This document shows, piece after piece, positions 1 through 6,439 of a stretch of DNA of 6,439 nt (position 1 is the first letter of the stretch; the number at the start of each line of letters is the position of its first letter). Location: contig JADHVS010000241.1 in the NCBI GenBank assembly GCA_016783865.1, positions 1-6,439 of the forward strand. Direction: 5' to 3'. The stretch is from Bacteroidales bacterium (lineage in GTDB: Bacteria; Bacteroidota; Bacteroidia; Bacteroidales; SM23-62). The translations under genes and the position numbers were made by a program. Under the pieces are notes generated by a model. It searched no databases. It had not been told where the DNA came from and worked only from the letters and a program-made list of their open reading frames with translations.

Positions 1-2348
1 CTTACAAGAGCTATGAACAGAAACCGAATACGTTTTATCGGAAATTCTATCAAACTGATTTTAGCAACAAAAAAAAACTTATTGGGAAAGAGCATACCGG
101 CCAGCTTGGCAATGAAGATCGGATTGAGCGGGAGGACAAATTCAAGACTGGTGAATACAGTGCGCTGTTTTGTTCACCTACAATGGAGCTAGGGATCGAC
201 ATATCAGATTTAAATGTTGTCCATATGAGAAATGTTCCGCCAAACCCTGCAAATTATGCTCAAAGAAGCGGTCGCGCTGGAAGAAGTGGTCAAGCGGCAC
301 TCATATTTACAAGCTGCTCTGTGTATTCACCCCATGACAGTCACTACTTTAAGCATGCAAAAGACCTGATTTCGGGTGTCGTAGCTCCGCCGATGATTGA
401 CCTTACAAATCAGGAACTGTTGGAAACGCACTTAAATGCTGTCTATTTGGCAAAAGTCAAACTAAACGAACTAAACCAAAACCTTATTGATCTCATGGAT
501 AAGGATAACAAAGATACATTGCCGCTTTTGCCCGAGGTTGAGGAATACCTAAATCTGGATCAGCAATCAAAAAATGAAATAAAGTATATTTTTGAGAAAG
601 TTATAGCAAATTTTAAGTCCATGAAGTCACCTGCAATGCCATGGCTGAATGGGGAATGGATAGACAGAGTAATTAACTCTTGCCCCAAAAATTTCAACAG
701 GTCATTGGACAGATGGAGAAGGTTATATTCTGCGGTTCAAAAACAATTGACTGAGGCAAACAAGATCATAGAAAGCGGTATGTATTTAAGCACTTCAAAT
801 GAAATGAAGGAATCAAAAAGAAATGTTGCTCAGGCAATCCGGCAGAGGGATCTTCTCGAAAATAGAGTATCATATAGCAGCCTTTCAGAATTCTATCCTT
901 ATCGTTATCTTGCCGCAGAAGGTTTCTTGCCTGGATATAATTTTACGCGCCTACCCATAAGAACTTACATACCAATTGGTGATTCCGGCGAATACATATC
1001 AAGGCCAAGATTCATAGCATTAAGGGAGTTTGGACCACGGAATATAATTTATCATAAAGGCTCAAAATACCAAATTGAGCAGTTGCTTTCACAGGAAGCA
1101 GATCTGAATTTAAAGAAAGCCAAAGTCAGCAAAAATTCAGGCTATATAATGATGGGGGATGAGTATAATTATGAGATCTGTCCTTTCAGCAATGTATCTC
1201 TCAGCGACGGTGGGACTAAGGAAATATTCATTGACCTTCTTGAAATGTCTGAAACACGTACACGGGAAATGGACAGGATATCGTGTGAAGAAGAAGAAAG
1301 ACTTTCACGCGGGTTTGACATAAGGACATTCTTTTCCATGCCCGGCGCAGGACTTGATTCTATCCGTATGGCAAAAATTACAAATGAAGGTGAAGATTTT
1401 TTATTTATACGTTTTCTCCCTTGTGCCCGTTTGATTCAAATCAATAGCAAATGGATGCGATCAAAAGAAAAAGGCTTTCTGATGGGATTGAACTCCTGTA
1501 GATGGAAAAAAGAGACATATGATACTAATGCAGAAACCGCAGAACCTGCAAAAAGAGTAAAGCTTATCACATATGATACAGCAGATGCCTTATACATAGA
1601 ACCGATTAAATCCCTGGCCCTCACACCAGCCGGTGTCATTACACTGCAGTATGCCTTAAAACGCGCTGTTGAGAATGTTTTTCAGGTCGAATCCCGTGAG
1701 ATTGGGGCGGAACTGATGGGTGATGAACTGCAACCAAATATTTTTATTTATGAAGCTGCTGAGGGTAGTTTGGGTATTTTGTCGCAATTTATTGAAGATA
1801 AAGATGTTTTTAGAAATGTCATAAACGAAGCAATCGACATTTGCCGGTACGATGACAAGGATTATGATGATGAAGCATCTTATGATGATCTTCTGAATTA
1901 TTATAACCAGAGATATCATGATGTAATCAACCGTTTTGAAATTAAGGATGCATTGGAAAAACTGAAAATATGTGATGTTGAAATCATTACAAGTAAAACT
2001 TTCGGGGATTATGAAGAACAGTATCAGCAGCTTTTAAAAGGTATTGACCTCAATTCCACCACTGAGCTTAAATTTTTGAATCATCTTTATGACAATGGAT
2101 TGAAACTTCCGAATGCCACACAAAAAACCGTTGAGGGTATCTACTGTCAACCGGACTTTTTTTATGAGCCTGATGTTTGGGTTTTTTGTGACGGAACTCC
2201 TCATGATGATCCGGAAATTAGGAAAAAAGATAAGTTACAGCGCTCTGCAATCCTGAACAGAGGCGATCAGGTTTTTGTATACTACTATAAGGACAATCTT
2301 GAGAAAATAATTGGTAAAAGGCCGGACATTTTTAAAAAGGTAAAGTAG
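1..2348 (+). CDS. Large SF2 helicase with DUF1998 and C-terminal Vsr/DUF559-like nuclease domain (5' end missing)
   Basis: This is the last ~781 residues of a long helicase; the frame is open from base 3, so the ATG at 183 is not the start (it sits inside motif V). Numbering visible residues from base 3: motif V (TMELGIDI) is near residues 60-67 and motif VI (YAQRSGRAGRSG) at 85-96, the RecA2 lobe of an Lhr/MrfA/DruE-type SF2 helicase. A segment with PPMIDLTNQELLETHLNAV follows, as is usual after motif VI in DUF1998 helicases. A helical stretch leads to a conserved-looking block at about 296-355 (EFYPYRY, RPRF, LREFGP, IYHKGS). DUF1998 spans about 528-617, with the signature NIFIYEAAEGSLGIL. 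An acidic linker and a nuclease-like domain (about 685-777) complete the chain. Only one Cys (393, ICPF) remains where related proteins often carry a zinc-binding CPxC. Inferred role: DNA-translocating effector of a DISARM-related defence operon. It could instead be a DruE relative; the missing N-terminus would help decide. The helicase/DUF1998 call is firm, the system assignment less so. Confidence 0.88.
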   Translation, partial: YKSYEQKPNTFYRKFYQTDFSNKKKLIGKEHTGQLGNEDRIEREDKFKTGEYSALFCSPTMELGIDISDLNVVHMRNVPPNPANYAQRSGRAGRSGQAALIFTSCSVYSPHDSHYFKHAKDLISGVVAPPMIDLTNQELLETHLNAVYLAKVKLNELNQNLIDLMDKDNKDTLPLLPEVEEYLNLDQQSKNEIKYIFEKVIANFKSMKSPAMPWLNGEWIDRVINSCPKNFNRSLDRWRRLYSAVQKQLTEANKIIESGMYLSTSNEMKESKRNVAQAIRQRDLLENRVSYSSLSEFYPYRYLAAEGFLPGYNFTRLPIRTYIPIGDSGEYISRPRFIALREFGPRNIIYHKGSKYQIEQLLSQEADLNLKKAKVSKNSGYIMMGDEYNYEICPFSNVSLSDGGTKEIFIDLLEMSETRTREMDRISCEEEERLSRGFDIRTFFSMPGAGLDSIRMAKITNEGEDFLFIRFLPCARLIQINSKWMRSKEKGFLMGLNSCRWKKETYDTNAETAEPAKRVKLITYDTADALYIEPIKSLALTPAGVITLQYALKRAVENVFQVESREIGAELMGDELQPNIFIYEAAEGSLGILSQFIEDKDVFRNVINEAIDICRYDDKDYDDEASYDDLLNYYNQRYHDVINRFEIKDALEKLKICDVEIITSKTFGDYEEQYQQLLKGIDLNSTTELKFLNHLYDNGLKLPNATQKTVEGIYCQPDFFYEPDVWVFCDGTPHDDPEIRKKDKLQRSAILNRGDQVFVYYYKDNLEKIIGKRPDIFKKVK
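69..77 (+). repeat. A9 homopolymer inside the helicase gene
   Basis: Nine adenines in a row encode three lysines (N-K-K-K-L) upstream of motif V. The reading frame is intact here. Runs of this length are prone to polymerase slippage, so the site could in principle produce frameshifted products or variants; nothing in the window shows that it does. Confidence 0.5.
1584..1850 (+). other. DUF1998 (MrfA/DrmB-type) domain within the helicase
   Basis: The segment begins with a D-A-L-Y-I-E strand, continues with a helix (LQYALKRAVENVFQV) and a strand (SREIGAEL), and ends with NIFIYEAAEGSLGIL and a further helix. This order is characteristic of DUF1998, found in the repair helicase MrfA and, as a separate protein, in DISARM DrmB. 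In those families it associates with an SF2 helicase; here it is in the same chain. It is followed directly by an Asp-rich linker (bases 1851-1889). Confidence 0.8.
2055..2330 (+). other. C-terminal Vsr/DUF559-like PD-(D/E)XK nuclease domain of the helicase
   Basis: The end of the helicase reads like a small very-short-patch-repair/DUF559 endonuclease. In order: a helix with an acid (TELKFLNHL, Glu at base 2064), a strand with QPDFFY (Asp at 2154), a second strand with VFCDGTPH (Asp at 2190, His at 2202), then a helix with R-K-K-D-K-L-Q-R (Arg 2220, Asp 2229) and a final strand (DQVFVYYY). PDF, then about 11 residues, then hydrophobic-F-x-[DH]-G-x-x-H, then R..D....L...G is the order known in Vsr (PDFV...IFTHGCFWH) and in DUF559 (VDF...IEVDGxxH). 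The DUF559 Glu of the E-x-D-G motif is Phe here, as in Vsr. The zinc-binding cysteines of Vsr are not obvious. DNA nicking or cleavage is inferred; activity is uncertain. Confidence 0.75.
2337..2340 (+). promoter_or_regulatory. Possible weak ribosome binding site for drmD
   Basis: AAGG inside the end of the upstream helicase gene lies 12 bases before the drmD ATG, longer than the usual spacing. The stop of the helicase and the ATG are only 4 bases apart, so terminating ribosomes probably re-initiate and the weak site need not act alone. Confidence 0.3.
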
Positions 2349-2352
2349 ATAG

Positions 2353-5199
2353 ATGAAATTTAAAGCAGGCTCATTGGTTACTGCCAGAAACAGGGACTGG
2401 GTGGTACTCCCCTCAAATGATGACAAGCTGGTTTTATTAAAGCCTCTTGGCGGATCAGAAGAAGAAATAACAGGCATCTATCTGCCGCTTGCCTTTGCCG
2501 AAGATAAAATCGAATCTGCCGACTTCCCATTTCCTTCTACAAGTGACTTGGGAGACATTGCATCTGCCCGGGTGTTATATAATGCAACGCGATTGTCTTT
2601 TCGAAACGGTGCAGGGCCGTTTAGGTCTCTGGCAAAACTATCATTCAGGCCTCGTTCATATCAAATGGTCCCACTTATTATGTCGCTCAAGCAGGAAAAC
2701 CCTATACGCCTGTTAATTGCAGATGATGTTGGTGTGGGTAAAACCATTGAAGCTCTGATCATATTAAAGGAGCTTCTGGAGCGAAGAGAGATCAAACGCT
2801 TTGCCGTTATTGTTTTGCCTCATTTATGTGAACAGTGGCAGGCAGAGCTTAAAGATAAATTCGGCATTGATGCAGTTATTATCCGGTCAAACACCCAGGC
2901 AAGGCTTGACAGAGAAATCCCTGGTGACACGAGTGTCTTTCAACATTATCCATATCAGGTTATCTCAATAGATTATATAAAATCCGACCAGCGAAGGCAG
3001 GTTTTTATTCAGGAATGCCCCAAGCTTGTTATTGTCGATGAGGCCCATACGTGCTCAGTTGCAGCAGGCACAAAAACCGTCCAGCAACAGAGATATCAGC
3101 TTATCAAAGATATTGCTAAAAAGCCCGGCCAGCATATGATGTATCTTACCGCAACACCTCACAGTGGCAAGGAAGGGCAGTTTAGTACACTCTTAGGATT
3201 GATTAAATCGGATTACCAGTTGCTTGATCTTCCAAATGCCACCAAGATTCAGCGTCGAGACCTGGCCAAGAATTATGTTCAGAGAAGACGGGCTGATGTT
3301 GAAAAGTGGATGAACGAGGATACACCCTTTCCAAAACGGGATGCCGGTGAATTTCAGTATGACCTGTCAAAAAAGTATTCTGATTTTTATGACGATATTC
3401 TTGACTTTGCCCTCGGCTTAACCAGAAGCGGCGATCTTCATAAAGGGCGACAGCGCCTAAGGTACTGGTCTGCCCTTGCTCTGCTTCGCGGAGTGATGTC
3501 CAGTCCTGCAGCCGGCATTGATATGATAAAAAACAGAATTAAGAAAGAGACTGCTTCTGGCGACACTGATGATGACCTTGAAATAGAATCCAACCCTTTG
3601 ATGGATGATGATTATGACAGCGCCAAGGACTACACCCCCACCGGCATTATCAACAAAACAGACTGGACCAGCAGTGAAAATATAAAGCTGAATAAACTTG
3701 CTGATCAGCTTAGCAAGTTGCACGGCATAAAGCATGATTTAAAAGCTGCTCGGGCCCTTGAGATTGTTAAAAAATGGCTAAAACAAGGGTTTAATCCTGT
3801 TGTTTTTTGCCGGTTTATCAGAACAGCCAATTATCTTGGTGAGATACTAAATGTCACTATTAATAACGTAAATATTCAGGTGGTTACCAGTGAAGATCCC
3901 GATGAGGTTAGAAAGGCCCGAATCGATGACATGGAATCATCGGCAAAGAAGGTTCTGGTTGCAACCGACTGCCTGAGCGAAGGTATTAATCTTCAGGATC
4001 AGTTTACCGCAGTGCTTCATTATGATCTTCCATGGAATCCCAACCGTTTGGAGCAACGTGAAGGCCGAATAGACCGTTATGGTCAAACGGCAGCAACCGT
4101 CAAGGCATACCTTTTATACGGCATCAACAACCCTATTGACGGTGTTGTTTTAAAGGTCCTTTTACGAAAGGTCCGCGAAATCAGAAGGTCAATCGGAATA
4201 TCCATCCCCTTTCCCGAAGACAGCAAATCCCTGATGGATACTGTTCTCCAGGCTGTTATTTCAGACTCTAGGGCCGCGGCCAGAAGGCGTGATGCAAAAC
4301 AACTTACATTTGATTTCGGCGAAGTGGATGAGGTTAAGCAGAAAGAACTCGTTGCAACCAGGGCAATTGAAAAAGCGGCCGACCGTGAACATGCAACCAG
4401 AAGCATTTTTGCTCAGCATGCCATCAAAGCACATGAAATCGAGCAGGATTTGAAACAGTCGGATGAGGCTATCGGAAACCCAGAGGCTGTCGAGTCTTTT
4501 GTAGCAGAATCGCTGATGAACCTTCTGGGGGTTCAGATAACCAAAGATAAAAAGGTTAAAGGGTATAACCTTTATACAACAAACCTTCCGCCGGTTTTAA
4601 AAAACGCACTACCGGCAGAAAATCGGCTTAAAGTCAGCTTTTTCTCACCAACCCCGGAAGGGTATATTTATCTCGGTCGCAATCATATTTTTGTCGAACA
4701 GCTATGCCAGTATCTCATGGCCAATTCATTAAACAGCAAAACCGAAGACGGTCCGGCAAGAACAGCGGTAATCAGATGCCGAGATGTGGGTATAAAAACA
4801 ACACTTTTATTGTTCAGAGTTAGAAACGTCATTGAGGAAAAGAAAGGCAGAAATCAGTTTGTTGCCGAAGAAATGCTTTTGTGGGGATATAAAGGAAGCC
4901 CTTCGGATAATGATATTCTAAATAAAGATGAAGTTAAGCAACTGATGGCTTATGCAGCGCCATCTGCCAATATTACCGAGCAGGCCAAGGCCGGTTTCCT
5001 TGAAAATGAACTGGAAAATATTTCTGAACTCAGAGATGACTTTGACAAAATTGCTTTGCAAAGAGCTGAAATCCTGATCGAAGCCCATGAAAGGTTCAGA
5101 AAAGTTATGGGCGGAAAAAAATATAAAGTGGTTGAGCCGGTTCTTCCGATGGATTTAATGGGAGTATATATATTACTGCATGATCATACAGACAGATAA
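2353..5199 (+). CDS. drmD: DISARM-type SNF2-like helicase DrmD
   Basis: A complete 948-residue superfamily 2 DNA translocase of the SNF2/RapA type. The N-terminus (FKAGSLVTARNRDWVVLP, then LLKPLGGSEEEITGIYLPL) and the GAGPFRS...RPRSYQMVPL block before the motor match the pattern I know from DrmD of class 1 DISARM. Motifs: Walker A DDVGVGKT at 124-131 (Lys130), DEAH box at 229-232, TAT motif III at 266-268, motif IV region VVFCRF near 482-487, motif V ATDCLSEGINLQ at 537-548 and motif VI RLEQREGRIDRYGQ at 565-578. All key residues look intact, so ATPase activity is expected. An acidic insertion (about 404-425) separates the two RecA lobes. The C-terminal ~370 residues are partly helical and of unknown fold. 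The ATG is certain: an in-frame TAG sits immediately before it. It follows the helicase by 4 bases and precedes the methyltransferase-like gene by 5, so co-expression is likely. In DISARM this protein works with the methyltransferase and DrmAB to restrict phage DNA. A generic RapA-like helicase is the alternative, less likely given the N-terminus and neighbours. Confidence 0.9.
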   Translation: MKFKAGSLVTARNRDWVVLPSNDDKLVLLKPLGGSEEEITGIYLPLAFAEDKIESADFPFPSTSDLGDIASARVLYNATRLSFRNGAGPFRSLAKLSFRPRSYQMVPLIMSLKQENPIRLLIADDVGVGKTIEALIILKELLERREIKRFAVIVLPHLCEQWQAELKDKFGIDAVIIRSNTQARLDREIPGDTSVFQHYPYQVISIDYIKSDQRRQVFIQECPKLVIVDEAHTCSVAAGTKTVQQQRYQLIKDIAKKPGQHMMYLTATPHSGKEGQFSTLLGLIKSDYQLLDLPNATKIQRRDLAKNYVQRRRADVEKWMNEDTPFPKRDAGEFQYDLSKKYSDFYDDILDFALGLTRSGDLHKGRQRLRYWSALALLRGVMSSPAAGIDMIKNRIKKETASGDTDDDLEIESNPLMDDDYDSAKDYTPTGIINKTDWTSSENIKLNKLADQLSKLHGIKHDLKAARALEIVKKWLKQGFNPVVFCRFIRTANYLGEILNVTINNVNIQVVTSEDPDEVRKARIDDMESSAKKVLVATDCLSEGINLQDQFTAVLHYDLPWNPNRLEQREGRIDRYGQTAATVKAYLLYGINNPIDGVVLKVLLRKVREIRRSIGISIPFPEDSKSLMDTVLQAVISDSRAAARRRDAKQLTFDFGEVDEVKQKELVATRAIEKAADREHATRSIFAQHAIKAHEIEQDLKQSDEAIGNPEAVESFVAESLMNLLGVQITKDKKVKGYNLYTTNLPPVLKNALPAENRLKVSFFSPTPEGYIYLGRNHIFVEQLCQYLMANSLNSKTEDGPARTAVIRCRDVGIKTTLLLFRVRNVIEEKKGRNQFVAEEMLLWGYKGSPSDNDILNKDEVKQLMAYAAPSANITEQAKAGFLENELENISELRDDFDKIALQRAEILIEAHERFRKVMGGKKYKVVEPVLPMDLMGVYILLHDHTDR

Positions 5200-5204
5200 A
5201 GATT
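5200..5204 (+). other. Five-base junction between drmD and the methyltransferase-like gene
   Basis: The drmD TAA is followed by AGATT and then the next ATG. No terminator or promoter can fit, and the preceding bases (GATAAAG) are at most a very weak ribosome binding site. The two genes are therefore probably on one transcript with coupled translation, matching their joint role. Confidence 0.6.
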
Positions 5205-6439
5205 ATGAAATACACCACCATACGCATCGAAGGCGTCATACTTTCTGCGGACATTTTGGATAAGATCGAACAGGGAGATATTGGCGGTCAGCTTGCCAGG
5301 GATTTTGGCCCTGATACCAAAATCAAGGTTAAGGATGAGATCGCAAGAGCATGGGCAGATGCCCAGGATCTTTGGCGGATATTCAAAAGGCAAAAAGAAA
5401 AAGTAACCGAGAGCAAGCACGGCACCACGGAAACAAGAAGATATTGGATCGTCCCCCTGCTGGGGTTATTTGGATATGACGCGGAGTTGTCAAAGGCGGA
5501 AATCGTTCACGGCAAATCCTATGCGGTCAGTCACCGCGCATCCAATCTCGGTAGGTTTCCCGTTCATATTGTCGGTTTTAATGACAGCCTGGATAAAAAA
5601 AGAACAAACAGCGGCCCCAGGATGTCTCCCCATGCTTTGCTTCAGGAATATATCAACCTTACCGAACATCTTTATACCATTATAACCAACGGCATCCACT
5701 TAAGACTTCTGCGGGATAGCAGCCGCCTGATCAAGCTTTCATTTATCGAGTTTGATCTTGAGAGCATGATGGAGGAAGAGCATTATGCCGATTTTGCCAT
5801 AATGTATCGCCTTCTTCATATCAGCCGCATGCCTGTGAAAATGGACCTCGGGGCGGAAAGCCTAATTGAAAAGTATCATCAGGATGCCCTAGATTCTGGG
5901 TCACGGATTCGCGAGGGATTAAGTGATGCGGTTGAAAGATCGATTTTGTCTCTTGCAAACGGCTTTCTTGAAAATGCTGGCAATCTGGAGCTTCGGGAAA
6001 AAATTGATAATAATGAAATATCCGCAGCTTCGTATTACCAATACCAGCTTCGCCTTATCTACAGGCTTTTGTTTTTAATGGTTATTGAGGAAAGGAATCT
6101 GATCTTTCCCGATAATGCCGATAAGAACAAACGAGAAATTTATTATGAATATTACAGCATAGACCGGGTCAGGAAACTAAGTGAAAAACAGTATCTTGCC
6201 GATCAAAGATTCAATGACCTGTGGGTTGCATTAAAAAATACATTTTATCTGTTTGAGAGCGAAGCCAAAGGCAAGCATCTGGGAATCAAGCCTTTAGCCG
6301 GCGACCTTTTCGGCTATAATGCCATCGGTATATTAAACAATTGCAATCTTGATAACAAAGTTCTTCTGGAGTGTTTAAGGAATTTAAGCGTATTTATCAA
6401 TAAAAATACCGGCCAGAAGATGCGGATCAATTATGCCTC
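5205..6439 (+). CDS. drmMI: N-terminal part of a large Eco57I-type adenine methyltransferase, DrmMI-like (3' end missing)
   Basis: The frame is open from ATG 5205 to the window edge (411 codons plus 2 bases) and is cut before any catalytic motif. The visible part resembles the N-terminal region of very large (often over 1000 residues) Eco57I-type N6-adenine methyltransferases encoded beside drmD. Recognisable blocks: YTTIRIEGVILSADIL at 3-18, YWIVPLLGLFGYDAEL at about 80-95, MSPHALLQEYIN from 140, NGIHLRLLRD at 162-171, then FIEFDLESMM, YYQYQLRLIYRLLFLMVIEE from 277, EYYSIDRVRKL, and finally RINYAS, which in this family directly precedes the L-x-V-E-E-L-G-S-V-Y-E motif. The NPPY catalytic motif should lie downstream. 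The start is secure: the frame has a TGA at 5181 and no other start codon between. There is no good Shine-Dalgarno, and the 5-base gap after drmD suggests translational coupling. Expected role: self-DNA methylation that spares host DNA. A type IIG/IIL or BREX PglX-like enzyme is possible; the symbol is provisional. Confidence 0.75.
   Translation, partial: MKYTTIRIEGVILSADILDKIEQGDIGGQLARDFGPDTKIKVKDEIARAWADAQDLWRIFKRQKEKVTESKHGTTETRRYWIVPLLGLFGYDAELSKAEIVHGKSYAVSHRASNLGRFPVHIVGFNDSLDKKRTNSGPRMSPHALLQEYINLTEHLYTIITNGIHLRLLRDSSRLIKLSFIEFDLESMMEEEHYADFAIMYRLLHISRMPVKMDLGAESLIEKYHQDALDSGSRIREGLSDAVERSILSLANGFLENAGNLELREKIDNNEISAASYYQYQLRLIYRLLFLMVIEERNLIFPDNADKNKREIYYEYYSIDRVRKLSEKQYLADQRFNDLWVALKNTFYLFESEAKGKHLGIKPLAGDLFGYNAIGILNNCNLDNKVLLECLRNLSVFINKNTGQKMRINYA

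Noticed and set aside
1436..1919. Two minus-strand open frames opposite the DUF1998 region
   Set aside because: They lie wholly within a clearly coding region on the other strand, show no recognisable domain, and have no ribosome binding site or neighbours to support them.
183..2348. ATG at 183 as the real start of the first gene
   Set aside because: The frame is open back to base 3, and this Met lies inside helicase motif V, so it is an internal codon of a gene that begins before the window.
1..2348. Calling the first gene drmA or drmB
   Set aside because: It combines motor and DUF1998 in one chain and its motif VI is of the QRSGRAGR type, unlike DrmA; DrmB lacks a helicase motor. No symbol is given.
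2341..2360. A promoter or terminator between the first two genes
   Set aside because: Only 4 bases separate stop and start, and no inverted repeat or -10/-35 pair can be supported there.
4083..4406. Minus-strand 107-codon open frame opposite drmD
   Set aside because: It is a shadow of the drmD motif VI and downstream region; the Ser/Ala-rich product resembles an antisense reading, not a real protein.
5470..5699. Short open frames on both strands in 5470-5699
   Set aside because: They overlap the methyltransferase-like frame, which runs unbroken through this stretch with recognisable conserved blocks.

Overview
The window is a densely packed bacterial (or just possibly archaeal) defence-type locus. 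It holds three genes in a row on the + strand, separated by only 4 and 5 bases, and almost every base is coding. The outer two genes run off the ends of the window. I see no RNA gene, CRISPR array, insertion sequence, att site, promoter or terminator. Base composition is moderate to AT-rich and start codons are ATG. Nothing identifies the host firmly; an anaerobic Gram-negative such as a desulfobacterial lineage is only an impression.

Left part (1-2348): the C-terminal ~780 residues of a large superfamily 2 helicase. It shows motifs V and VI, a family-specific middle region, a DUF1998 (MrfA/DrmB-type) domain, an acidic linker and, at the very end, a domain that looks like a Vsr/DUF559-type PD-(D/E)XK nuclease. 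The N-terminal ATPase half lies before the window.

Middle (2353-5199): a complete 948-residue SNF2/RapA-like helicase whose N-terminal signature and motor match DrmD, the SNF2-like helicase of class 1 DISARM anti-phage systems. Right part (5205-6439): the first 411 residues of a long protein that resembles the N-terminal part of the large Eco57I-type adenine methyltransferases encoded next to drmD (DrmMI-like). The catalytic domain lies beyond the window.

Together the genes form a DISARM-related restriction-modification module: a methyltransferase that would mark self DNA, a SNF2 translocase, and a second helicase carrying DUF1998 and a probable nuclease. The layout differs from textbook class 1 DISARM. 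The upstream helicase carries an Lhr/MrfA/DruE-style motif VI and not the DrmA-like one, combines helicase and DUF1998 in one chain, and ends in its own nuclease-like domain. This unusual effector composition is the most interesting point. Functions are inferred from motifs read by eye; no database search was possible.
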